The translations under genes and the position numbers were made by a program. The notes beneath the pieces were generated by a model. That model was given only the letters and a program-made list of their open reading frames with translations, did no database searches and had not been told where the DNA came from. Below, in pieces: positions 55,843-64,000 of a DNA stretch of 64,000 bases (positions are counted from its first letter, which is position 1; each line of letters opens with the position of its first letter). The DNA is from Bryobacterales bacterium (GTDB lineage: Bacteria; Acidobacteriota; Terriglobia; Bryobacterales; Bryobacteraceae): assembly GCA_003135055.1 (NCBI GenBank), contig PLDF01000457.1, positions 3,795 through 67,794 on the forward strand, in the 5' to 3' direction.

Positions 55843-58281
55843 TTATTCCTCCCGTAACGCCACCATCGGATCCACCCGCGTAGCCCGCCGCGCCGGCACA
55901 TAGCACGCCGCCAGCGCTACTATCGCCAGAAACACCGGCGCCGCCGTGAACGCCGCCACGTCGTGCGCGCTCACTCCGAATAGCAGGCTCGCCATCACCC
56001 GCGTCAACGCCGCTGCGCCAATCAACCCGCACGCAATCCCCGTGCCCGCCAGTCCCATTCCGCGCCGCACTACCATCTTCAGAATGTTGCCGCGCGACGC
56101 TCCCAGAGCGATGCGTACGCCGATATCGTGCGCGCCCCGCGTCACCAGATACGAAATTGCGCCATACACGCCGATCGCCGCCAGGATCATCGCGAATACA
56201 GCGAAGGCGCCCAGCATCGTGGCCGCGAAGCGCTGCCGCGCCAGCGAGTCGTACATGCGGTCGTCCATGGTTCGCACATCGTAAACCGGCACATCGCGGT
56301 CGAGCGCGTGCGCCGCGCGCACCATGGAGCTTGCCAGACTGCCCGGGTCGCCAGAAGTCCTCGCCACAATGTACAGGCTGTTGGAATTTGGCGGGAAGTG
56401 CACCACCATGCGCGTATCCGTATCGAGACCGTACTGCTTCACCACGCCCACCACGCCCACAATAATGTACGGCTTCTTGGGATCGAACCAGACGTGTTTG
56501 CCCACCGCGCCGCCTTGCGGCCAGAACCGCTGCGCCATTTTCCGGTCGATGATGGCCACTGCCTGTCCATCGGGCGTGTCATGGGCGTCGAAGAAGCGAC
56601 CCTCGATCAGCGGCACTTCCATGGTGTGGAAATACTGCGCCGTCGCCTCGCGCAGATCCACCTGCAGCTCCGGCTGGCTGGCGGATTTCGTGTAGCCTTC
56701 CACTTCGATGCTGCCCCAGCCCACCGACGGCGTAAATGGCAGCGCGGACACTCCGCCCTGCGATTTCACGCCGGGCAGCCGCATGATGTTGTCGCCCAGC
56801 TCGCGGTAGAATTGCGCCGTCGCTTTGTCGTCGCGGTACTTGGGGCCGTTCGCGGAGACACGCATGGAAATCACGTGATCCGGATTGAAGCCCGGCGGCA
56901 CGCCTTCAAGGCGCACGAAGCTGCGGATCAACAATCCCGCGCCAATCAGCAGCATTAATGAGAGCGCCAGCTCCGAAATCACCAGCGCGCCGCGCAACCG
57001 GTTGCGGGGACCGCTTGCGAAGCCGCCATCTCCTTGCGTCGAGCGGCCACCGGATCTCAAAGCGGTATTCAGATCCGCCCGCACCGCGCGTATCGCAGGC
57101 GCAATCCCGAAAACCAGGCCCGTGAGGATCGAGATGCCAAACGTAAACGCCAGCACCGTTCCATCGATCCCGATGGCATCGAGGCGCGGAATGTTGCCTG
57201 GATGAATCGCCCGCACCACCGACAAGCTCCAGAACGCGATCGCCAATCCCGCTGCGCCGCCCAAAACGCCCAGCAGCACGCTTTCGCTTAATAACTGCCG
57301 CACCAGCCGTGCCCAAGAAGCGCCCAGGGCCGTGCGGATGGCGACCTCCTTCTGCCGCGCCGTGGCGCGCGAGAGCAACAGATTCGCCACGTTGGCGCAA
57401 GCGATCAGCAGCACCAGCGCCACCGATCCCAGCAGCACCAGCACCGCGCGGCGCACATTGCCCACCACTTGCTCGATCAAGGGAACCACGCTCACCGTGA
57501 ACGTGGGGTCGCGCTTATCCTGTTCGCGGATGCGCCCGGCGATGATGCTCACATCGGCCTGCGCCTGGGCCATGGTGACGCCCGGCTTCAATCGCGCGGT
57601 CAGATTGAAATTCTCATTGCCACGGTCGCGGACGGCATCCGCGCCCAGCGGCAGCGCCATGTAGATATCCGAACGCTCGTTGCCGCCGACAGTCTGCATC
57701 ACCTCGTTGTTCAGCATGAACTCCGGCTGCATCACGCCTACAACCGCGCAGGGTTTTCCGTTGAGAATGATGTTGCGCCCCACGATGCCCGGGTCGCCGC
57801 CAAACAACCCCTTCCAGGTTCCGTAACTCAGTATCGCCACCGCCGGCTTGCCCGGCTTATCCTCATCGGGAAGCAGCAGCCGCCCCATCAGCGGCTTGGC
57901 GCCCAACATATGGAAGAGCGGCGACGACGTGCGCAGCACCTGCACCCGCTCCGGTTGGTCGCGGCCCGTGAGCGTCATGCTTCCGCCCTGCGAAATCGCC
58001 ATCTCGCCGAACACGCGATTCTGCGTTTGAATATCGATGAACTCGCCCGGCGACGGCCAGTCTTGCGGAATTCCCAGCCCCGGCGAGCGCAGCCACAGCA
58101 CCGCCAGCCGGTCCGGATTCGGATAGGGCAGCGGCTTCAGCAACAGCGCGTTCACGACGCTGAAAATTGCGGTGTTGGCGCCGATCCCAATCGCCAGAGA
58201 GAGCACGATGACCAGAGTCAGTCCCGGGCTCTTGAACAACGTGCGAAACCCGAAGCGGAAATCGGAGAGAATCGAGCGCAT
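55843..58281 (-). CDS. ADOP/MacB-type ABC transporter permease
   Basis: [86 protein letters not shown]. Confidence 0.95.
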   Translation of the reverse strand: MRSILSDFRFGFRTLFKSPGLTLVIVLSLAIGIGANTAIFSVVNALLLKPLPYPNPDRLAVLWLRSPGLGIPQDWPSPGEFIDIQTQNRVFGEMAISQGGSMTLTGRDQPERVQVLRTSSPLFHMLGAKPLMGRLLLPDEDKPGKPAVAILSYGTWKGLFGGDPGIVGRNIILNGKPCAVVGVMQPEFMLNNEVMQTVGGNERSDIYMALPLGADAVRDRGNENFNLTARLKPGVTMAQAQADVSIIAGRIREQDKRDPTFTVSVVPLIEQVVGNVRRAVLVLLGSVALVLLIACANVANLLLSRATARQKEVAIRTALGASWARLVRQLLSESVLLGVLGGAAGLAIAFWSLSVVRAIHPGNIPRLDAIGIDGTVLAFTFGISILTGLVFGIAPAIRAVRADLNTALRSGGRSTQGDGGFASGPRNRLRGALVISELALSLMLLIGAGLLIRSFVRLEGVPPGFNPDHVISMRVSANGPKYRDDKATAQFYRELGDNIMRLPGVKSQGGVSALPFTPSVGWGSIEVEGYTKSASQPELQVDLREATAQYFHTMEVPLIEGRFFDAHDTPDGQAVAIIDRKMAQRFWPQGGAVGKHVWFDPKKPYIIVGVVGVVKQYGLDTDTRMVVHFPPNSNSLYIVARTSGDPGSLASSMVRAAHALDRDVPVYDVRTMDDRMYDSLARQRFAATMLGAFAVFAMILAAIGVYGAISYLVTRGAHDIGVRIALGASRGNILKMVVRRGMGLAGTGIACGLIGAAALTRVMASLLFGVSAHDVAAFTAAPVFLAIVALAACYVPARRATRVDPMVALREE

Positions 58282-58330
58282 ATTTCTTCTTGGACGCAGC
58301 CTCCGCTCGCAGGTTAGCATCCGCCGCGTT

Positions 58331-58377
58331 GTGGCGCACGTACTCGTGCGTGCAGCGTTCACACTCGTGTGAACGCG
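58331..58377. repeat. Dispersed double-hairpin repeat, copy 2
   Basis: gtggcgcacgtactcgtgcgtgcagcgttcacactcgtgtgaacgcg. Confidence 0.85.
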
Positions 58378-58470
58378 TTTTTAGCCGGTGCGAAGCATGC
58401 GTTCAAGCGAGCGGGGGATGATCCCCAGTGGGAACTCTCTGGTGGCAGAAACCGACGGGTGCGCAGGTCC

Positions 58471-58519
58471 AGAGAGCCGGCTGAAAGCCGGCCACAGCCA
58501 GGATTGGCTGCCCCACAAA
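58471..58519. repeat. Dispersed palindromic repeat, copy
   Basis: agagagccggctgaaagccggccacagccaggattggctgccccacaaa. Confidence 0.9.
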
Positions 58520-58539
58520 GCATGTTAGCATCCGCTCTA

Positions 58540-59610
58540 ATGGCTGATGAGTTAATCGAGGCGATCCGCAGCGGCAAGCTCGCCGCCGTGCGCGCTGCCG
58601 TCAAAGCCAACCCGGAAGCGGCGCGCCATCCGAAGTACATGGGGGCGGCCGGACGTCTGGGCTCATTGCCCGTAATTCAGTTACTGCATCGCAATGGGTC
58701 CGGCCTCAACGCCTCTTACAAAAATTACTGCGCGCTAAGCAACCTGATCCAGGAGAACCCTCATGCCGCGGCGGATGGCAAAGCCGGTCCGGAGCGCCTC
58801 GCGTGCCTCACCTGGCTGCTCGAACAAGGCGCCGACCCCGAACAGCTCTCCGCCTGGCCGCCTGCGCGCGCCATAATTATCGCGGCCTTCGTGGGGCAGC
58901 CCGAGTACGTCAAGGCGCTGCGAAAAGGCGCCAGAATCGATGGCTTCGCCGCCGCCGCATTGGGCGATATCAAGCTGGTAGAGAAGACCCTCTGCGCCGA
59001 CCCGGATTTCGTCCGCGCCCGCGATCACGGCGTTCTTACCGCCTTGCAGTGCGCGGCTGGCTCGCGGCTTCCAGGCGCGAAGACGCTCGCCGTTGCCGCC
59101 CTGTTACTCGACGCCGGCGCCGATGTCGCCGCGGAAACGCAATCCTGGGGGCATCCCGTGGATGCAATATACTTCGCCGCTTCCTCCAAGAACCTGCCGA
59201 TGTTCGAGCTCTTCCTGAAGCGCGGGGCCAATGCCAGCAGCGCGCTGGGGCCCGCCTTGTGGAACGCCACGCTCGATTTCGCCGCGATCGCCATCGAGCA
59301 TGGCGGCGACCCGGACCGCGCCGCGCATGAAAAGAAACCGCTGCTCAATAACCTCATCTGCTGGGGCCAGATTCCGCAGACCATGTGGCTGCTTGCGCAC
59401 AACGCCAGCCCCAACATCGCGGACGTGGAAAACGGCTGGACCGCCGTCCATCAGGCCGCCTCGCGAGGCAACGCGAGCATCATGCGGGCCGTGCTCGATG
59501 CCGGCGGCGATCTTGGACGCCGCGACAAGCAAGGCCGCACGCCCATCGATGTCGCCCGCCTGATGGGCCGCGATAAGCTGCTGGCGTTGATGTCGGCGGC
59601 GGCGCATTGA
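58540..59610 (+). CDS. Ankyrin-repeat protein
   Basis: NIADVENGWTAVHQAASRGNASIMRAVLDAGGDLGRRDKQGRTPIDVARLMGRDKLLALM; likely start 58540, the upstream part of the ORF is repeat. Confidence 0.88.
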   Translation: MADELIEAIRSGKLAAVRAAVKANPEAARHPKYMGAAGRLGSLPVIQLLHRNGSGLNASYKNYCALSNLIQENPHAAADGKAGPERLACLTWLLEQGADPEQLSAWPPARAIIIAAFVGQPEYVKALRKGARIDGFAAAALGDIKLVEKTLCADPDFVRARDHGVLTALQCAAGSRLPGAKTLAVAALLLDAGADVAAETQSWGHPVDAIYFAASSKNLPMFELFLKRGANASSALGPALWNATLDFAAIAIEHGGDPDRAAHEKKPLLNNLICWGQIPQTMWLLAHNASPNIADVENGWTAVHQAASRGNASIMRAVLDAGGDLGRRDKQGRTPIDVARLMGRDKLLALMSAAAH

Positions 59611-61013
59611 GCATACCATTGAGCAAACCAGTGAGCGGCGCATTGAACAACCCAGTGAGCAAACCCCGCCGGCAGCTCGGCTTCTTCGACGCCACCATGA
59701 TCGTGATGGGCGGCATCGTCGGCTCGGGCATCTTCATCAACCCGTCCGTGGTTGCGCGCCATTTGCACACTTCAGCGCTGATCCTGGGCGTTTGGCTGAT
59801 GGGCGGCGCACTGGCCATGCTGGGCGCCTTCATCTGGGCGGAGCTAGCCACGCGTCTGCCCGGCGCCGGCGGACAGTATCTATACTTGCGTGAAGCCTAT
59901 CACCCCATGGTCGCGTTCGTATACGGATGGGTGCTGCTGCTGGTCACTCAGACCGGCGGCATGGCCGCGGTGGCCGTGACCTTCGCGCATTATTACCGCG
60001 AGCTGACCGGCATAGGGTGGAGCGATAGCGCCATCGCCGCCACCGCGCTGCTGTTGCTCACCGCCATCAACTGTTTCGGCGCGCGCGCCGGCAGCAACGT
60101 GCAGAGCGCGCTCATGCTCATGAAGACCGGCGCCATCGCCGCGCTGGTGCTGGCGGGAATTTTCTGGGGCGGCGGGCATGTTCACGCGGCTCCGCTGCTT
60201 GGTCGCCCGGTTTCCTTCGGCTTGATCGGCGCCATCGGCGCGGCCACGGTCCCGGTGGCGTTCGCTTACGGTGGATGGCAGACCGCCAGCTTCGTCGCCG
60301 GTGAGATGCGCGACCCGCGCCGCGATCTTTCACGCGGCCTCATCGCGGGCGTCGCCGGAGTGGTGCTGCTTTATCTGTCGGTGAACTTCGTGTGCGTAAA
60401 GGTGCTGTCGCCTGCTGGTCTCGCCGCCACGTCCACGCCCGCTTCGGCCGTGATGCGCGCCGCGCTTGGCTCCCGGGGCGCACAGTGGATCGCCATCGGC
60501 ATCGCCATTTCCACGCTGGGATTCCTGAGCCAGGGAATTCTCACCGCGCCCCGCGTCTATTACGCCATGGCGCGCGACGGCCTGTTTTTCGAATGGGTGG
60601 GACGTCTCTCGGCGCGCACTGGCGCTCCCGTGGTCGCCATCGTGTTGCAGGGCGTCTTCGCCACCGTAATCGCGCTGCTGGGCAAGTACGAGCAGATTCT
60701 GAATTACGAAGTGTCAGTCGATTTCATTTCCTTCGCGCTGACGGCCGCGTCGCTTTTTGTTTTTCGCTCGCGCGAGAGATCGCAGCCTATGGACCAGGCC
60801 GTGAGCCAGGCCGTTGTCCCGCGCCACTTATCCGGAATCTATCGCGCGCCGGGCCATCCCTACACCACCGGTCTCTTCATTTTCGCCTGCGCCGCCATTG
60901 TTGCCAGCACATGGGCCGCGTCGCCACTGAACAGCGTCATCGGTTTCGGGATTCTGCTCACCGGCATTCCCGTATATTTGTATTGGAGCCGCCGCTCCAA
61001 AACTTGCGCATGA
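59607..61013 (+). CDS. APC-family amino acid permease
   Basis: RRQLGFFDATMIVMGGIVGSGIFINPSVVARHLHTSALILGVWLMGGALAMLGAFIWAELATRLPGAGGQY. Confidence 0.95.
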   Translation: MSIPLSKPVSGALNNPVSKPRRQLGFFDATMIVMGGIVGSGIFINPSVVARHLHTSALILGVWLMGGALAMLGAFIWAELATRLPGAGGQYLYLREAYHPMVAFVYGWVLLLVTQTGGMAAVAVTFAHYYRELTGIGWSDSAIAATALLLLTAINCFGARAGSNVQSALMLMKTGAIAALVLAGIFWGGGHVHAAPLLGRPVSFGLIGAIGAATVPVAFAYGGWQTASFVAGEMRDPRRDLSRGLIAGVAGVVLLYLSVNFVCVKVLSPAGLAATSTPASAVMRAALGSRGAQWIAIGIAISTLGFLSQGILTAPRVYYAMARDGLFFEWVGRLSARTGAPVVAIVLQGVFATVIALLGKYEQILNYEVSVDFISFALTAASLFVFRSRERSQPMDQAVSQAVVPRHLSGIYRAPGHPYTTGLFIFACAAIVASTWAASPLNSVIGFGILLTGIPVYLYWSRRSKTCA

Positions 61014-62086
61014 GACACAGACACTCCGACTACATGCAATGGGCCAAGACGCAGAGCCGCGCCCGATTCAACCTGGCCACCAGCGGCGTTGGGCCGTTTC
61101 CGTTGCGCGAGATGCCGTTCGATTTCTCGAGCCTCGAAATCAACGGCGACAACACCTATGGATACGCGCCGCTCAAGAACGCCATCGCGCGCAAACACGC
61201 CGTGGACCCCGATTGCATTTTCACCACCGAGGGCACGTCCATGGCGAACTATGTCGCCCTGGCGACGCTGCTCGAACCCGGCGACGAGGTTCTTATCGAG
61301 CAACCCGTCTACGGCCTGCTGCTCGATGCGGCTGCGTATATTGGCGCCGGCATCAAACGCTTCGCGCGCACCGAAGAGAGCGGCTGGGCGCTCGACCCCG
61401 CGCAAGTCCGCCGCGCGCTGTCGCCCAATACCAAGCTGATCGTAGTGACCAATCTGCACAATCCGTCGAGCGTCCTGACTGCCGATTCCGTCTTGTATGA
61501 GATAGCCGACCTCGCCGCGAGTGTGGGCGCAATGCTACTGGTGGATGAAGTCTATCTCGACGCAGTCTACGAAAACACGCCGCGTACGTCGTTCCACCTG
61601 GCCGGCAATATCGTGGTCACCAGCAGCCTGACGAAAGTCTACGGCGTCAGCGGCCTGCGCTGCGGCTGGATTCTGGCGCAGCCCGATCTCGTCCGCGCCA
61701 TGTGGCAGCTCAACAATCTCTTCGCCGCCACTGCCGCTCATCCGGCTGAGATCATCGGCGCCGCCGCATTCGAACACCTTCCCATCTTGCTCAATCGCGC
61801 CCGCAAGGTAGTGGACGCGGACCGCGCCGCGCTTCATCTGTTCCTCGATTCGCAGCCGAAAGTAACGGCGGTGCGCGCGGAGTTCGGAACCACGTCATTT
61901 CTGCGCTTAAACGAGGGCGGCGCCGATGAATTCCTGACTCGCCTGCGCGCCGAATACGAAACCTCCGCCGTGCCGGGACGCTTCTTCGAAATGCCCGATC
62001 GTATTCGCATCGGGATGGGCGTCAATCATGAGATGTTCGTGGAAGGTTTGCGGCGGTTCGCGCAGGCGCTGGGTAGTGGATCCTAA
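61010..62086 (+). CDS. PLP-dependent aminotransferase class I/II
   Basis: TTEGTSMANYVALATLLEPGDEVLIEQPVYG, LHNPSS, VDEVYLDAVYE, VTSSLTKVYGVSGLRCGWI; ATGA overlap. Confidence 0.95.
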   Translation: MRHRHSDYMQWAKTQSRARFNLATSGVGPFPLREMPFDFSSLEINGDNTYGYAPLKNAIARKHAVDPDCIFTTEGTSMANYVALATLLEPGDEVLIEQPVYGLLLDAAAYIGAGIKRFARTEESGWALDPAQVRRALSPNTKLIVVTNLHNPSSVLTADSVLYEIADLAASVGAMLLVDEVYLDAVYENTPRTSFHLAGNIVVTSSLTKVYGVSGLRCGWILAQPDLVRAMWQLNNLFAATAAHPAEIIGAAAFEHLPILLNRARKVVDADRAALHLFLDSQPKVTAVRAEFGTTSFLRLNEGGADEFLTRLRAEYETSAVPGRFFEMPDRIRIGMGVNHEMFVEGLRRFAQALGSGS

Positions 62087-62315
62087 TCCACCTGAAAGGA
62101 GAACAGATCGACAAACGCCGGTCCACTCACTTACTTGGAAATCGAATTCCCGCGCCCCGCCGAAGTGCAGTTCTCAATCGCCCACTCGACGTTCTGCGGG
62201 GATACCCCCAATACAGTGCGACGCACACACACGGCGCTTATTGCGCCGGCCCACAAATCTCGCACTCGATAGCGTCTTCTTGATCTGCTGATTAGCCGAG
62301 GCGTAAGATAAGGCA

Positions 62316-63023
62316 ATGCATTGTCATGTAGTCGGCGTAGACGGCTGCAAGGCCGGCTGGATCGCCGCGGAGTATGACCCCGACGCCAGGCGGCTAACCT
62401 TCACGACCCATGCCGACTTTTCGTCTCTCCTGCTCGCGTTTGTTGATGCAGCCAGCATCGCCGTCGACATACCGATCGGCCTGACCGAATCGTTTCAGCC
62501 CCGCCGCTGCGACCTGCTCGCGCGTCGACTTATTGGATCTCGATCGAGTAGTATCTTTCCGGCGCCGGACCGCCGGCTGCTTCGGTTCCCGACTTACTCG
62601 GAAGCATCCGCCTTCTCCCGTGAGAACTCCGGCAAAGGACTCACGCGCCAAAGTTTCGCCATCTGCGGTAAGATCGCCCAAGCGGATTCCGCCATGTCTC
62701 CGGAACTTCAGTCGCGGGTTTTTGAGATTCATCCCGAAGTATGTTTTTGGGCCGCCGCAGGTCGCCGCCAGCTCAGTCACCCAAAGCGTAAAGCGGCCGG
62801 GTTCGAAGAACGGCGAGCGATCCTGGAACAAGTGTTTATTGGAGTCGGGATTCCGGCACGGCGTGAAGCAGAGGGGCTGTTGCATGGTGCTGGATCGGAT
62901 GATGTTTTGGACGCTACAGTTGCCGCGTGGACGGCATGGCGGCATGCCAGAGGCCGATGCGAGCGCGTTTCGGAATCACCGGAACTTGACACCCGGGGGC
63001 TGCGAATGGAAATGGTGTATTGA
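62316..63023 (+). CDS. DUF429-family protein
   Basis: VVGVDGCKAGWIAAEYD, IAVDIPIGLTES, RVFEIHPEVCFWAAAG, DDVLDATVAAWTA. Confidence 0.88.
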   Translation: MHCHVVGVDGCKAGWIAAEYDPDARRLTFTTHADFSSLLLAFVDAASIAVDIPIGLTESFQPRRCDLLARRLIGSRSSSIFPAPDRRLLRFPTYSEASAFSRENSGKGLTRQSFAICGKIAQADSAMSPELQSRVFEIHPEVCFWAAAGRRQLSHPKRKAAGFEERRAILEQVFIGVGIPARREAEGLLHGAGSDDVLDATVAAWTAWRHARGRCERVSESPELDTRGLRMEMVY

Positions 63024-63052
63024 TAAGGCATCGGATCGCATGTAGGAGGATT

Positions 63053-63844
63053 GTGAAAGTTCGAGCACTTCTGAGCATCGGTACAGCCGCTCTGGCTTCC
63101 TGCGGGCTGTTTGGCCAGTCTGCGGCAAGCCAGCCGGCGTTTGAGGTGGCTTCGGTGAAGCCCTCCACTCCGGAGGACAGAGTTATCGGGCTGTTCACTT
63201 ATCCCGGAGGCAGAATTACCGCGACGAATTACACTCTGGAAATGCTGATGGAAGAGGCATACAGCGTCCAGCGCTTTCAGATTTCGGGCGGCTCGCGATG
63301 GCTCGGCGACGACCGGTATAACATTGTGGCGAAGCCGCCGGCGTCATCGAAATCGAGCAGGTCGATGCCGCCCTATGAGAAGGCGCCTCCCAACGACGAG
63401 CAGTTACTGATGCTGCAAACGCTGCTGGCGGATCGTTTCCACTTACAGTTCCACCGCGAGATGAAAGAAGGCCCGGTGTATGTGCTGACAGTCGGTAACA
63501 AGGCGCTGAGGTTGACACCGGCCAAGAGCGCCGACGATTTTCCCTGGGTGGGACGCCCCGGCGGGGGCGGAACCGTATCCGGCAACGGCGTGGCCGGTAC
63601 AAATGCGTCCATGCAGCTTTTGGCTACACGCCTGACCGGTTATTTGCGCCGTCCGGTGCTGGACCAGACCGGGCTGAAGGGCGCTTTCGACTTCAAGTTC
63701 GACTATGCGGCGGACGACAATCAACCTGATGTGATTGCTTCGATCTTCGCCTCGATTCAAGGGCTCGGGCTTAAGCTGGAAGCGGCAAAGGGTCCGGTTG
63801 AGACTCTCGTCATCGACCACGCGGATAAGCCGGCGGAGAATTAA
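63053..63844 (+). CDS. TIGR03435-type exported protein
   Basis: PAFEVASVKPSTPE, ITATNYTLEMLMEEAYSVQRFQISGG, RFHLQFHREMKEGPVYVLTVG, PVLDQTGLKGAFDFKFDYA; GTG start after taggagg. Confidence 0.92.
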   Translation: MKVRALLSIGTAALASCGLFGQSAASQPAFEVASVKPSTPEDRVIGLFTYPGGRITATNYTLEMLMEEAYSVQRFQISGGSRWLGDDRYNIVAKPPASSKSSRSMPPYEKAPPNDEQLLMLQTLLADRFHLQFHREMKEGPVYVLTVGNKALRLTPAKSADDFPWVGRPGGGGTVSGNGVAGTNASMQLLATRLTGYLRRPVLDQTGLKGAFDFKFDYAADDNQPDVIASIFASIQGLGLKLEAAKGPVETLVIDHADKPAEN

Positions 63845-63915
63845 AAGTGGGGCGGGCCCATGGCCTGCCGTGTCCGCGCCGCTCAGAGCGCTCGGAGTCC
63901 AGCTCTGGACACGAC

Positions 63916-64000
63916 CTACATCAGGATCAATCCGCGCCGCAGCCCGCGCGTTACAGCTTCCGTCCGGCTGGAAGCATTCAACTTCCCCATCACCGACGCC
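63916..64000 (-). CDS. C-terminus of LuxR/NarL-type response regulator, truncated by window end
   Basis: Minus-strand ...ASVMGKLNASSRTEAVTRGLRRGLILM*. Confidence 0.7.
   Translation of the reverse strand, partial: ASVMGKLNASSRTEAVTRGLRRGLILM

Overview
GC-rich bacterial chromosome segment. The gene content (TIGR03435-type protein, Oar-like TonB receptor with carboxypeptidase-regulatory domain, ADOP/MacB-type permease, HemQ, bacterial alpha-2-macroglobulin) resembles Acidobacteria of the Solibacter/Bryobacter type; this is an inference from gene families, not a database result. Main blocks: (1) flagellar operon flgB-flgC-fliE-fliF-fliG-fliH-fliI-fliJ, then hemQ; (2) a minus-strand sugar-nucleotide/glycosyltransferase cluster; (3) an accessory stretch at about 11.1-19.1 kb holding an AAA+ ATPase with a repeated TAAATTTA operator array, a ~660 bp direct duplication of the rlpA/sigma-54-regulator junction flanking a ~2.1 kb insert with a tRNA-Arg 3' fragment, and a decayed or stand-alone dCTP-deaminase-like domain; (4) mostly ordinary metabolic, membrane and secreted genes (amidase, TonB receptor, metallophosphoesterase, SUMF1, MarR-GNAT, VapBC, guaA, homoserine dehydrogenase, A2M, rlmN, M16 peptidase, deoxyhypusine-synthase-like, DJ-1/PfpI, ADOP permease, ankyrin, APC permease, aminotransferase, DUF429, TIGR03435), ending in the C-terminus of a LuxR-type regulator. 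Most notable: an in-frame fusion of an excisionase/AlpA-like HTH to a signal-less RlpA DPBB-SPOR fragment downstream of a 10-bp-pitch CCACGC array; a 45-aa chimeric mini-ORF between fliH and fliI that keeps ATGA coupling on both sides; an AAA+/winged-helix gene with 18-bp-phased operator boxes; several families of dispersed palindromic repeats, some of which supply protein C-termini. No CRISPR array, rRNA, complete tRNA or recognisable transposase/integrase was found.
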